Assembly (NCBI GenBank): GCA_964477035.1
Contig: CAYZCW010000003.1
Coordinates: forward strand, 186,001 to 250,000
From: SLSG01 sp964477035
Lineage (GTDB): Bacteria; Bacteroidota; Bacteroidia; Bacteroidales; UBA7960
Length of the DNA stretch: 64,000 nt
Direction: 5' to 3'
A program made the position numbers and the translations under genes. The notes under the pieces are model-generated. The model was not told where the DNA came from, did not search any database, and saw nothing but the letters and a program-made list of their open reading frames with translations. Positions 7,912 through 16,175 of this stretch are shown piece by piece. Positions within the stretch are counted from its first letter, which is position 1. Every line of letters begins with the position of its first letter.

Positions 7912-9200
7912 CCGGAAGCCAGGAACTCTTCAATTTCCTCCACTTCCACGGGGACTCCGGCCGTGAGGTCGACCGGGCCTTCCGAAGTGATCAGGATGTC
8001 GTTCTCTATGCGCACCCCAATGCCTTCATCCCGGATATAGATCCCGGGCTCGCAGGAAAGCACCATGCCGGGGCGGAACGTCTCGAAGCGGTGGCCCTCG
8101 TCATGCACATCCAGGCCCATGAAATGGGAGATGCCGTGCGGAAGGTATTTCTTGTAGGCCGGGTTGGCCGGATCCTGGTGTTCGATGTCGGAGCGTTTGA
8201 GCAGTTTCAATCCGATGAGCTCCTTTTCCATGATCTTGCACACCTCCTTGTTGTAGGCGTCGATGTGGGTGCCGGTCACCAGCATGGCACGGGCCTCCTT
8301 CATCACCCTCAGACAGGCATTGTAAATGTCTTTCTGCCGGGGGGTGAACCGGCCGTTGACCGGGAAGGTGCGGGTGATGTCGCCGGCATAGTTGGCATAT
8401 TCCGCTCCCGTGTCAATCAGCAGGAGGTCCCCGTCCCGGCACACCCTGTTGTTCTCGATGTAATGCAGCACGCAGGCGGCGGCACCGGAAGCCACGATGG
8501 GATAAAAGGAATGGCCCGTGGCCCTTTTCCTGAGGTATTCGTGGGTGATCTCGGCCTCGATCTCGTATTCGGGAACACCCGGTGCGGCATAACGCATGGC
8601 CCGCATCATGCCGGAGGCGGTGATGTCGATGGCCTGCTTCATCAATTCCAGCTCCAGGTCAGACTTGGTCAGTCGCAGGCTGGTGATCAGGGGGGTGGTC
8701 CTCATGTATTGGTGAAGGGGGTAGTGCGCCTGCAGATCCTGCACGAAACGCAGGTTGCGGTAGCTCATCTCCCCCCCGTAGCGTGGATTCTCCAGGGTGC
8801 TGAGGTAGACATTTTCGGCATAGGCCATGGCTTCCTTCATCATGCCCCCGAAGGAAGACAGCCAGTGAACGGTCTCGATGCCGGAGGTGGCGGTGGCTTC
8901 TTCTTTCGTGTATTTATGCCCTTCGTACACGGCGATGTGGTCGTTGGTCTCCAGCAAAAACAACACCTCCCGGAGGGCCGGGTTCGGGCTGTCGGGAAAC
9001 AGCATCAGGATGCTCTTTTCCTGGTCGATCCCGGTCAGGTAGAAGAAGTCGGGATGCTGCCTGTACGGGAAAAACTGGTCGCTGCTGTAAGGCATCTGGT
9101 CATTGCTGTGAATAAACGCCACGGAGCCGGGTTTCAGCAGTTTACGGAACCGTTCCCGGTTGTACAGGAAGAGGCTTTGATCAATGGGCAAATACTTCAT
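7905..9200 (-). CDS. Aminopeptidase P family M24 metallopeptidase (paralogue)
   Basis: A 431-residue M24B peptidase paralogous to its downstream neighbour. The metal ligands are present in LLIDTGAEY, AGDITRTF, HGISHFMG, SCEPGIYI and RIENDILIT, so it should be active. The N-terminal domain is about 165 residues. The last codons and the TAG stop lie inside a heptamer repeat array (7863-7911), so the C-terminal residue(s) may be repeat-derived. It is divergent from the succinate dehydrogenase operon across 274 bases. Keeping two aminopeptidase P genes side by side suggests different substrate preferences, but the sequence does not show which. Confidence 0.92.
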   Translation of the reverse strand: MKYLPIDQSLFLYNRERFRKLLKPGSVAFIHSNDQMPYSSDQFFPYRQHPDFFYLTGIDQEKSILMLFPDSPNPALREVLFLLETNDHIAVYEGHKYTKEEATATSGIETVHWLSSFGGMMKEAMAYAENVYLSTLENPRYGGEMSYRNLRFVQDLQAHYPLHQYMRTTPLITSLRLTKSDLELELMKQAIDITASGMMRAMRYAAPGVPEYEIEAEITHEYLRKRATGHSFYPIVASGAAACVLHYIENNRVCRDGDLLLIDTGAEYANYAGDITRTFPVNGRFTPRQKDIYNACLRVMKEARAMLVTGTHIDAYNKEVCKIMEKELIGLKLLKRSDIEHQDPANPAYKKYLPHGISHFMGLDVHDEGHRFETFRPGMVLSCEPGIYIRDEGIGVRIENDILITSEGPVDLTAGVPVEVEEIEEFLASGQ

Positions 9201-9474
9201 AAGGATTCAATGGGTTATCGATGGAACAAGTTGATTCGTATTTATTTAAAAAGAATTCAAATAATCGGAAGGCTTGCTTATCAGACCGGGAAGGCATACA
9301 TTTGTTTGCCCTGGTCCTCCAAATCACCCTGTTCCGGAGGTTTCCCACCGGCAAATTGCGGTATTTCCCCGCGCACGGATCAGGCGGGCGGGCATTCTTT
9401 GACAAGCGTGATCCGGTGATGCAAAGTAACTATTTTTTTCACAATTTATCAGGTTTATCAAAAGCTATCCGAGT

Positions 9475-10143
9475 ATGAAGAAGTCTGTTTTCAGCCTATC
9501 CTCCCTGGGACACAAATATGTGATGGCGCTTGCGGGGATGTTCCTGATGTTGTTTCTGCTGTTTCACCTGGCCACCAACCTGCTGATGCTCATTGGCAAG
9601 GACGCCTTTGACGGCGCGGTGGCCTTTCTTACCGACAACCCCGGGGTCAAGATAATGGAGTACGTCCTGTTTGCCGGCTTTCTGATCCACATCCTCCTGG
9701 GGGTGATCATCTGGTGGCATAACCGCCGGTCCCGGCCCGTGAAATACCATGTGGCCCTGAAAACCGAGACGGCCGCTTTTTCCCGGTTCATGATCCATAC
9801 GGGGGTGGTCATTTTTATCTTCCTGGTCATCCACCTGATCAACTTTTATTTCGTCAAACTGGGGCTGGTTCCCCTGCCCGCGGCAGCGGCAGACCGGCAC
9901 GACTTTTTTCCCATGGCGGTGGCCCTGTTTCAGAACCCGTGGTATTCGGCCCTGTACATCCTGTGCTTCGTGTTCCTGGGCTTCCACCTGAACCACGCCT
10001 TCCAGTCCGCTTTTCAGTCGCTTGGACTCAACCACAACAGGTACTTCCCGGCCATCAAGGTGATCGGGACCATTTATGCACTGGTCATATTCGCCGGATT
10101 TTCCATGATCCCCCTGTATTTTCTGTTTGTTTACCAGGGCTGA
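9475..10143 (+). CDS. sdhC: Succinate dehydrogenase/fumarate reductase cytochrome b subunit
   Basis: A 222-residue membrane anchor with five hydrophobic segments and histidines suited to haem binding (FHLATNLLML near 25, IHILLG near 75, HTGVVIFIFLVIHL near 105, FHLNHAFQSAFQS near 170). This is the single-subunit, di-haem type of anchor typical of Bacteroidota and epsilon-proteobacteria. It holds the flavoprotein and iron-sulfur subunits at the cytoplasmic face and exchanges electrons with menaquinone. It is the first gene of a three-gene operon. A perfect TACATTTG box at 9295-9302 is 170 bases upstream and could be the promoter, but this is weak evidence. Confidence 0.95.
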   Translation: MKKSVFSLSSLGHKYVMALAGMFLMLFLLFHLATNLLMLIGKDAFDGAVAFLTDNPGVKIMEYVLFAGFLIHILLGVIIWWHNRRSRPVKYHVALKTETAAFSRFMIHTGVVIFIFLVIHLINFYFVKLGLVPLPAAAADRHDFFPMAVALFQNPWYSALYILCFVFLGFHLNHAFQSAFQSLGLNHNRYFPAIKVIGTIYALVIFAGFSMIPLYFLFVYQG

Positions 10144-10206
10144 TGTGGACCGCGCCATACCCATTCCTTATCCGACAACCCATTCAGACATCCAAACCCC
10201 TGAGCT

Positions 10207-12126
10207 ATGATGCAGCTTGATTCAAAAATACCCGCCGGGCCGCTGGCCGACAAGTGGAGCAACCACAAAAACAGCCTGCGCCTGGTAAATCCTGCCAACA
10301 AAAAGAAACTGGAGATCATTGTGGTGGGCACGGGCCTTGCCGGGGCCGGGGCCGCCAGCGCCCTTGGGGAGCTGGGCTATCAGGTCAAGGTGTTTTGCTT
10401 CCAGGATTCGCCCCGCCGGGCCCATTCCGTGGCGGCCCAGGGAGGCATCAATGCCGCCAAGAACTACCGCAACGACGGAGATTCCATATACCGCCTGTTC
10501 CATGACATGATCAAGGGGGGAGACTACCGGGCCCGGGAAGCCAATGTCTACCGCGCAGCAGAGGTGAGCAACGAGGTGATCGACCATTTTGCGGCCATGG
10601 GCGTGCCTTTCGCGCGCGACTATGGCGGGGCCCTGGACACCCGGTCATTCGGGGGCGTTCAGGTATCGAGGACCTTCTATGCCAAAGGCCAGACCGGTCA
10701 GCAGTGCCTCCTGGGGACCTACTCCTCCCTGACCCGGCAGGTTGCCAAAGGCACCGTGACGATGTACCCCCGGCGCGACATGCTCGACCTGGTGGTGGTC
10801 GACGGCAAGGCCAGGGGCATCATCACCCGGAACCTCGTCACCGGGGAGCTGGAAAGGCATGCGGCCCATGCCGTGGTCCTGGCCACAGGGGGGTACGGGA
10901 CTGTCTACTACCTGTCGACCCTCGCTTTGGGAAGCAACGCTTCTGCCGCCTGGAACTCCCACAAGAAAGGGGCGCTCTTCGCCAATCCCAGTTTCATCCA
11001 GATACACCCCACCAGCATCCCGGTACTCAACGATTACCAGTGCAAGCTGACCCTGATGTCGGAGTCGCTTCGCAACGACGGCCGGGTATGGGTGCCCAAA
11101 GAAATGGGTGACAAACGAAAGGCGGGCGACATTCCCGAAGAGGAACGCGATTATTACCTGGAGCGCAGGTATCCTGCCTTCGGCAACCTGGTGCCGCGCG
11201 ATGTCGCTTCCCGGGCAGCCAAGGAACGCTGCGACGCCGGCTACGGGGTGGGCGATACCGGCCTGTCGGTCTACCTGGACTTCAAGGATGCCATTGCCAA
11301 ACAGGGCAAAAAGGCCATCGAGAACAAATACGGCAACCTGTTTGAGATGTACGAAAAAATCACCGGCTCGAATCCCTATGAGGAGCCCATGCGCATTTAT
11401 CCTGCGGGGCATTACACCATGGGCGGATTGTGGGTCGACTACAACCTGATGACGACCATCCCGGGCCTGTTTGCCATCGGCGAAAGCAATTTTTCGGATC
11501 ATGGAGCAAACCGCCTGGGGGCCAGCTCCCTCATGCAGTGTTCGGGGGACGGCTATTTCATCCTGCCCTACACCATCAGCGATTACCTGGCCGATGAGAT
11601 CCGCACTCCTAAGATCAAAACAGATGTACCCGCATTCGGACAGGCCGAAAACGAGGTCAGGCAACGCATCGACCGCATCATGGCGGTCGGAGGCAGGCAG
11701 ACGGCCGCCTCCTTTCACAAGAGACTCGGCAAGATCCTGTGGGACTACTGCGGCATGATCCGCAATGAAGCAGGCCTGAAGAAAGGCATGCAACTGATCA
11801 ATGAGCTGGAGGAGGAATTCTGGAAGGAGGTCGGCGTGCCGGGAGGGGACAAGGACCTGAACCAGGAACTGGAGAAGGCGCTGAAAGTGGCCGACTACTT
11901 TGAGGTGGGCCGGCTCATGTGCCAGGATGCGCTCGAGCGGAACGAGAGCTGCGGAGCCCATTTCCGGGAGGAGCACCAGACGGAGACCGGGGAAGCCATG
12001 CGCGACGATGCCCGTTATGCCTATGTGGCGGCCTGGGAGTATGCAGGCAAGGGCCAGCCGTCCAGGCTGCATAAGGAGCCCCTGAATTTTGAATTTGTTG
12101 AGCTGAAAGAACGGAGTTACAAATAA
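10207..12126 (+). CDS. sdhA: Succinate dehydrogenase/fumarate reductase flavoprotein subunit
   Basis: A 639-residue catalytic subunit that interconverts succinate and fumarate with covalently bound FAD. The dinucleotide-binding motif VVGTGLAGAGAAS lies near residue 38, and HSVAAQGGINAA near 74 carries the His expected to link FAD. Substrate-site segments follow (QIHPTSIP near 262; HYTMGGLWVDYN near 400). The length and the Bacteroidota-type N-terminus (about 35 residues before the GxGxxG motif) match class B complexes. It lies 63 bases after sdhC and 17 before sdhB. Direction in vivo depends on growth mode: fumarate respiration if anaerobic, TCA cycle if aerobic. Confidence 0.97.
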   Translation: MMQLDSKIPAGPLADKWSNHKNSLRLVNPANKKKLEIIVVGTGLAGAGAASALGELGYQVKVFCFQDSPRRAHSVAAQGGINAAKNYRNDGDSIYRLFHDMIKGGDYRAREANVYRAAEVSNEVIDHFAAMGVPFARDYGGALDTRSFGGVQVSRTFYAKGQTGQQCLLGTYSSLTRQVAKGTVTMYPRRDMLDLVVVDGKARGIITRNLVTGELERHAAHAVVLATGGYGTVYYLSTLALGSNASAAWNSHKKGALFANPSFIQIHPTSIPVLNDYQCKLTLMSESLRNDGRVWVPKEMGDKRKAGDIPEEERDYYLERRYPAFGNLVPRDVASRAAKERCDAGYGVGDTGLSVYLDFKDAIAKQGKKAIENKYGNLFEMYEKITGSNPYEEPMRIYPAGHYTMGGLWVDYNLMTTIPGLFAIGESNFSDHGANRLGASSLMQCSGDGYFILPYTISDYLADEIRTPKIKTDVPAFGQAENEVRQRIDRIMAVGGRQTAASFHKRLGKILWDYCGMIRNEAGLKKGMQLINELEEEFWKEVGVPGGDKDLNQELEKALKVADYFEVGRLMCQDALERNESCGAHFREEHQTETGEAMRDDARYAYVAAWEYAGKGQPSRLHKEPLNFEFVELKERSYK

Positions 12127-12143
12127 GCCCAATCACTGCGGAT

Positions 12144-12899
12144 ATGGACATCAAACTGAAGATCTGGCGGCAAAAGAACGCCCATGCCAAAGGCCAATTC
12201 GAGACCCATGAGCTGAAAGGGGTCTCCCCCGAAATGTCATTTCTCGAAATGCTCGATTTTCTCAATGCAGAACTCATTGCCCGGGGGGAAGAGCCCGTGG
12301 CGTTCGAACACGACTGCCGGGAAGGAATCTGTGGCAGTTGCGGCCTGTTCATCAACGGGAGGCCGCACGGCCCGCAGAAAAAGACCACGACCTGTGAACT
12401 CCATATGAGGGAGTTCGCAGATGGGGAAACGATCGTGGTCGAACCCTGGAGGGCACGCGCCTTTCCGGTCATCAAGGACCTGATCGTGGACCGCAGCGCT
12501 TTCGAAAAAGTCATGCAGGCGGGCGGGTTCATCAGCATCAATACCGGATCCGCCCCGGAAGCCAACGGCCTGCCCATTGGAAAGATCATCGCGGACAAGG
12601 CCTTCGATGCAGCCGTTTGCATCGGATGCGGCGCCTGTGTGGCCGCCTGCAAGAACTCCTCCGCCATGCTGTATGTGGCCGCCAAAGTGGCCCAGTATGC
12701 CATGCTGCCCCAGGGCAGGGTGGAAGGACCCGGCCGCGTGCGCAATATGGTGAAGGCGATGGATGACATGAATTTTGGTTTCTGCTCCAATACCTATGGC
12801 TGTGAGTTTGATTGCCCCAAGGGCATCAGCGTGGAGTTCATCGCAAAGATGAACCGGGAGTTCATGGCCGCCCGGGTCTGCAGCCCGAAGCCGGAATGA
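12144..12899 (+). CDS. sdhB: Succinate dehydrogenase/fumarate reductase iron-sulfur subunit
   Basis: A 251-residue electron-transfer subunit. The [2Fe-2S] cysteines are in DCREGICGSCG (near 54-63) plus Cys near 80 in TTTCELH. The ferredoxin-like half has CIGCGACVAAC (near 158-168) and a later CSNTYGCEFDCPKG for the [4Fe-4S] and [3Fe-4S] centres. It passes electrons between the flavoprotein and the haem anchor. It is the last gene of the sdhCAB operon and is followed 41 bases later by a strong terminator. Confidence 0.97.
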   Translation: MDIKLKIWRQKNAHAKGQFETHELKGVSPEMSFLEMLDFLNAELIARGEEPVAFEHDCREGICGSCGLFINGRPHGPQKKTTTCELHMREFADGETIVVEPWRARAFPVIKDLIVDRSAFEKVMQAGGFISINTGSAPEANGLPIGKIIADKAFDAAVCIGCGACVAACKNSSAMLYVAAKVAQYAMLPQGRVEGPGRVRNMVKAMDDMNFGFCSNTYGCEFDCPKGISVEFIAKMNREFMAARVCSPKPE

Positions 12900-12940
12900 T
12901 CCAGGCTGCCAGGGATTTCTGAGGTTTGATCTTTTTTTTG

Positions 12941-12971
12941 AAAAAACCGCCGGCTTTCCGGCGGTTTTTTT
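12941..12971 (+). terminator. Intrinsic terminator of the sdhCAB operon
   Basis: A perfect 13-bp stem (12941-12953 with 12958-12970) with a CTTT loop; the 3' arm ends in T's that continue to 12971. A symmetrical A-run on the 5' side makes it potentially bidirectional. Confidence 0.9.
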
Positions 12972-13029
12972 GTGCCAATAAATTCATTATAAAAGACTAC
13001 GTGACCGCAAAACATATTTATATATTTCT

Positions 13030-13037
13030 TACATTTG
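13030..13037 (+). promoter_or_regulatory. Candidate -7 promoter element for the ArsR-type regulator
   Basis: TACATTTG matches TAnnTTTG exactly, 64 bases before the chosen ATG. No TTTG lies at the 19-base -33 distance. Confidence 0.4.
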
Positions 13038-13100
13038 ACAAAATGTATTGACCCGTTATACCAAGTAACACTTCCAGCCATCCATAATTCTTTTACCATC

Positions 13101-13394
13101 ATGCCCAACCAGAAACTCGACCCCAAGCGGCTTGAGGAAGCCGCCAGCAAACTAAGGGCAATCGCTCATCCCATGCGCATTGCCATCATCGGGCTGCTCG
13201 AAAACAAGGAGCAAATGAATGTCACCGAAATCTACGAGACCCTGAAGATTGAGCAAGCCTCGGCATCGCACCACCTGAACATTTTAAAAACGAAAGGGGT
13301 GCTGGACTCCCGCCGGAGCGGTAAAAACACATTCTATTTTCTCAAGCATGAGGCCCTGAGCCAGATGATCGACTGCCTGAACCGCTGTTACTGA
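13101..13394 (+). CDS. ArsR/HxlR-like winged-helix regulator
   Basis: A 97-residue transcription factor with an ArsR-type HTH: LRAIAHPMRIAIIGLL near 17-32, then VTEIYETLKIEQASASHHLNIL near 42-63 as recognition helix, then a wing (SRRSGKNTFYFL). The classical metal site CVC in the recognition helix is absent; the two Cys near the C-terminus (CLNRC) are the only thiols. The frame is open from 13035, but MPNQKLDPKRL is the typical start and the upstream residues look non-coding. It stands alone between two terminators, so its targets are unclear. The dyads in front of the nearby DUF1573 gene are possible sites. Confidence 0.88.
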   Translation: MPNQKLDPKRLEEAASKLRAIAHPMRIAIIGLLENKEQMNVTEIYETLKIEQASASHHLNILKTKGVLDSRRSGKNTFYFLKHEALSQMIDCLNRCY

Positions 13395-13470
13395 CACACA
13401 CCCGGCCTGGCAAATGGCTGAAGGCCCTGCTTTTGGCCGGCTTCCAGGGCTGCTAATGCCCCGTGGCTAT

Positions 13471-13510
13471 GCACCCATCCGAGAAAAATTCCGGATGGGT
13501 GCGTCTTTTT
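13471..13510 (+). terminator. Intrinsic terminator after the ArsR-type gene
   Basis: A perfect 11-bp stem GCACCCATCCG (13471-13481) pairs with 13492-13502 around a 10-base A-rich loop and is followed by GTC and a run of T's. It separates the regulator from the DUF1573 genes. Confidence 0.88.
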
Positions 13511-13616
13511 TTAAGACAATTTTTCATTGCGTACAATAATTCATTACTTTCGTATGTCTTTTTACAAGTTACACGAGACACGAATTCACTGATTGGTTAA
13601 GCAAAAAGAATACGCA

Positions 13617-14018
13617 ATGAAAAGGTTATCTATTCTCTTTTGCATTCTGGTGCTTGGCACCACCATGCTGTTCGGCCAGACCGGCCCCAAACTGACCTAC
13701 GATGTGGAACGGGTGGACGTGGGAACCCATTACATGGAAGAACTGGGCACGATCAAGGTGGAGGTCTCTTTCACCAATACGGGCGATCAGCCCCTGATCC
13801 TCTCTGCAGCAAGAGGCTGCTGCGGCACACGCGTCACCAGCTGGTCTGCCGAACCGGTCACTCCCGGCGAAAAGGGGGTTGTCACCATCGAGTTCCGGCC
13901 TGCCGCCAGGCCCCACAACATCAGCCGGACCCTCACTTTGACCTCCAACGATCCGGACGGAACATCCATCATCCGGATTACCGGCAAGGTGGTGGAAGGG
14001 AAAAGCGAGGACCTGTAA
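13617..14018 (+). CDS. DUF1573 secreted protein (first of two)
   Basis: A 133-residue exported protein with a short basic N-terminus and hydrophobic signal (about 1-22, ending MLFGQ). One Ig/ASPM-like beta-sandwich DUF1573 domain follows. Family-type segments are VSFTNTGDQPLIL, a Cys pair in RGCCGTRVT, PGEKGVVTIEF and LTLTSNDPDG. The start at 13617 gives a clean signal peptide; the eight codons upstream do not. It is paralogous to the next gene, sharing CCGTRVT, PGEKG and HNISRT/QNISRT segments. The function is unknown. The beta-sandwich and cysteines suggest a periplasmic structural or redox-linked role. Confidence 0.85.
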   Translation: MKRLSILFCILVLGTTMLFGQTGPKLTYDVERVDVGTHYMEELGTIKVEVSFTNTGDQPLILSAARGCCGTRVTSWSAEPVTPGEKGVVTIEFRPAARPHNISRTLTLTSNDPDGTSIIRITGKVVEGKSEDL

Positions 14019-14076
14019 TTGCCGCTTCCTGCCTGCCTGCACCAGGGGACACTTCGGAAACATTTTTTAACTTTTT

Positions 14077-14127
14077 ACGTTAAATCAAATAACGTATATT
14101 TACGGTACGATTGAACGATCGTACCGT
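14077..14127 (+). promoter_or_regulatory. Two inverted repeats flanking a candidate -7 box before the second DUF1573 gene
   Basis: The first dyad is ACGTTA (14077-14082) with TAACGT (14090-14095), spacer 7. The second is a perfect 10-bp repeat, ACGGTACGAT (14102-14111) with ATCGTACCGT (14118-14127), spacer 6. Between them lies TATATTTA (14095-14102), one mismatch from TAnnTTTG, so the second dyad would straddle the transcription start. No T-run follows it, so an operator fits better than a terminator. Confidence 0.5.
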
Positions 14128-14167
14128 TATCGACGCATTGTACCAACCCCAATACAAATTTGTCACG

Positions 14168-14593
14168 ATGATTAAAAAACTGTATTCCTTAGCCACCCTG
14201 GCCCTGTTTATTCTGACACTCTCACACCCAGCCGCCGGGCAGGAGCAAGCCCAGGGCAATCAAGAGGGTCCTGTCCTGACGTGGGACCAGGAACGGATTG
14301 ACTACGGGACCGTGAATGTGGACGACTTGCCCGAAACCAAACATGACATCGGCTTTACCAACACAGGCACCCAGCCGCTGGTCCTGAGCAATGTGAGGGC
14401 ATGCTGCGGCACCCGCGTCACGGCCTGGCCGCGCGATCCGGTCATGCCGGGCGAAAAGGGAACCATCAGCGTGGAGTTCCGACTGAGCCCCAGGCCCCAG
14501 AACATCAGCAGGACGGTGACCGTGACCTCCAATGATGCCGCGGCTCCGACCAAAATTTTCCGGATTGTCGGACGGGTTGTCGAGAAAGAGTAG
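14168..14593 (+). CDS. DUF1573 secreted protein (second of two)
   Basis: A 141-residue protein: signal peptide (about 1-24, ending SHPAAGQ), then one DUF1573 beta-sandwich. It shares with the preceding gene the Cys pair in ACCGTRVT, the PGEKGTISVEF segment and NISRTVTVTSND, so the two arose by duplication. The ATG at 14168 is chosen because the residues coded upstream are not signal-like and would overlap the palindrome at 14102-14127. It is followed after 3 bases by a DoxX/thioredoxin-like membrane protein gene, suggesting co-expression. The biochemical role is unknown. Confidence 0.85.
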   Translation: MIKKLYSLATLALFILTLSHPAAGQEQAQGNQEGPVLTWDQERIDYGTVNVDDLPETKHDIGFTNTGTQPLVLSNVRACCGTRVTAWPRDPVMPGEKGTISVEFRLSPRPQNISRTVTVTSNDAAAPTKIFRIVGRVVEKE

Positions 14594-14596
14594 CCA

Positions 14597-15739
14597 ATGA
14601 CCCGGTTGCTGCTCTGGCTGTCCCGCATCCTCTTCGGGGCCGTATTCATTTTTTCCGGATTTGTCAAAGCCATCGACCCCCTGGGATCGGCCTACAAGTT
14701 CCAGGATTACTTCATGGCATTTGATGTGGAGTGGCTGTCCTTCACAGCCCTCCCCCTCTCCATCCTGCTCAGCGCCCTGGAGTTCACCATCGGGGTGGCC
14801 GTGCTGCTGGGCATCAGGATGCGCTATTCGGCCTGGGGAGCCCTGCTGTTCATGGCCTTTTTCACCCCCCTGACCCTCTACATTGCCATCACCGACCCGG
14901 TACCTGACTGCGGTTGCTTCGGGGATGCCCTGATCATCAGCAACTGGGACACCTTTTACAAGAACCTGGTGATCCTGGCCGCGGCATTGCTTATCTTCTT
15001 CCGGCGTCACAATGTCAAGCCCCTGTGGTCTGCATCGCGCGACTGGACCCTGGCGGGAATGACTGCGCTGGCGAGCGTCCTGCTGTCTGTCTACTGCCTG
15101 ATGTACCTGCCGGTGATCGATTTCAGGCCCTGGAAGGTGGGCAACGACATGCGGGAGCAAAGCACACCCATCCCGGAAATGGCCGACATCTTCCTGATCT
15201 ACGAAAACCAGCAGACGGGGGAGACCCGGGAATACCCGTCCCACGATTTTCCGTGGGATGACCCCGAGTGGACGGCCGTCTGGAAATACAAAGACCAACG
15301 CAGGGAAGTCATTCAGCCATACGTGGAAGCACCCATCAGCAACTTTTACATACAGGACGAATTCGGACAGGACCTGACGGAAGTCTACCTGTTCAATCCG
15401 GAATACCAGCTGATCGTGGTGGCCTATGACCTGGGTGGCACCAACCGCAACGCCTTCCGCAAGCGGATCACCCCCCTGGCCTGGGAGGCCCAGCGCAACG
15501 ACCTGTCGCTGATCGTCCTGACAGGCTCCACCTACGAACAAACCGAAGCCTTCCGGCACGAGTTGCAGACGCCCTACCCTTTTTACCAGAGCGATGAGAT
15601 CAGCCTCAAGACCATCATCCGGTCCAACCCGGGGCTCCTCCTGATGAAGGACGGGGTGGTTGCCGGGAAGTGGTCCCATCGGAAGATCCCTGGCATGGGT
15701 GAGCTGCAAAGGCAGTTCAGCGATCTCGTTTCCGATTGA
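14597..15739 (+). CDS. BT_3928-type DoxX-like membrane protein with C-terminal thioredoxin-like region
   Basis: A 380-residue inner-membrane protein. The N-terminal part (about 1-180) has five predicted helices of the DoxX/MauE type, including RILFGAVFIFSGFVKAIDPLG and the loop PDCGCFGDAL with two Cys. The C-terminal half (about 190-380) is soluble and thioredoxin-fold-like in layout, with LIVVAYDLGGT, LSLIVLTGST and NPGLLLMKDGVVAGKW, but has no CxxC. This architecture matches the BT_3928 family of Bacteroidota. It is in an operon with the second DUF1573 gene, so a role in periplasmic thiol or envelope chemistry is plausible but inferred. Its 3' end overlaps the convergent tadA gene by 23 bases. 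Confidence 0.82.
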   Translation: MTRLLLWLSRILFGAVFIFSGFVKAIDPLGSAYKFQDYFMAFDVEWLSFTALPLSILLSALEFTIGVAVLLGIRMRYSAWGALLFMAFFTPLTLYIAITDPVPDCGCFGDALIISNWDTFYKNLVILAAALLIFFRRHNVKPLWSASRDWTLAGMTALASVLLSVYCLMYLPVIDFRPWKVGNDMREQSTPIPEMADIFLIYENQQTGETREYPSHDFPWDDPEWTAVWKYKDQRREVIQPYVEAPISNFYIQDEFGQDLTEVYLFNPEYQLIVVAYDLGGTNRNAFRKRITPLAWEAQRNDLSLIVLTGSTYEQTEAFRHELQTPYPFYQSDEISLKTIIRSNPGLLLMKDGVVAGKWSHRKIPGMGELQRQFSDLVSD

Positions 15740-16169
15740 AAAAACCGAGCAGCAGGCGGGAAGCCTCTTCGGCACGCACCCCACGAATCACTTCCGTCCG
15801 CGGGTGCAGCAGTCTGTCCGAGTAAAGGCTGTATCCCTTTTTATCGTCGGATGCCCCATACACCAGGCGCGGCAGCTGGGCCCACTGCAAGGCCCCGGCG
15901 CACATGGCACAAGGTTCCAGGGTGACATACAGGGTGCAGTCTGCCAGGTATTTGCCCCCCAGGTGGTTGGCTGCCGCCGTGACGGCCTGCATTTCAGCAT
16001 GGGCCGTGACATCCCGGAGCCGCTCCGTCAGGTTGTGACCACGGCCAATGATGCGGCCCTTGCATACCACCACGGCCCCCACGGGCACCTCCCCTGCCTC
16101 AAAGGCCTTCCGGGCCTCCTTCAGGGCTTCTTCCATATAGTCATCATCAGATCGGGGTGCAAGGCTCAT
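15717..16169 (-). CDS. tadA: tRNA-specific adenosine deaminase
   Basis: A 150-residue cytidine-deaminase-fold enzyme that converts adenosine 34 of tRNA-Arg(ACG) to inosine. Zinc ligands His57 and the catalytic Glu59 lie in THAEMQ, and Cys87/Cys90 in LEPCAMC. The length and the VPVGAVVV segment are typical. It starts 6 bases after the ispH stop on the same strand, so it is probably co-transcribed with the crtI-crtB-ispH genes. Its 3' end overlaps the convergent BT_3928-type gene. Confidence 0.95.
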   Translation of the reverse strand: MSLAPRSDDDYMEEALKEARKAFEAGEVPVGAVVVCKGRIIGRGHNLTERLRDVTAHAEMQAVTAAANHLGGKYLADCTLYVTLEPCAMCAGALQWAQLPRLVYGASDDKKGYSLYSDRLLHPRTEVIRGVRAEEASRLLLGFFNRKRDR

Positions 16170-16175
16170 GTTCCA

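Noticed and set aside
9201..9474. Search for a small gene or riboswitch between the M24 gene and sdhC
   Set aside because: Only one perfect -7-like box (9295-9302) was found, 170 bases from sdhC; no conserved RNA motif or convincing ORF.
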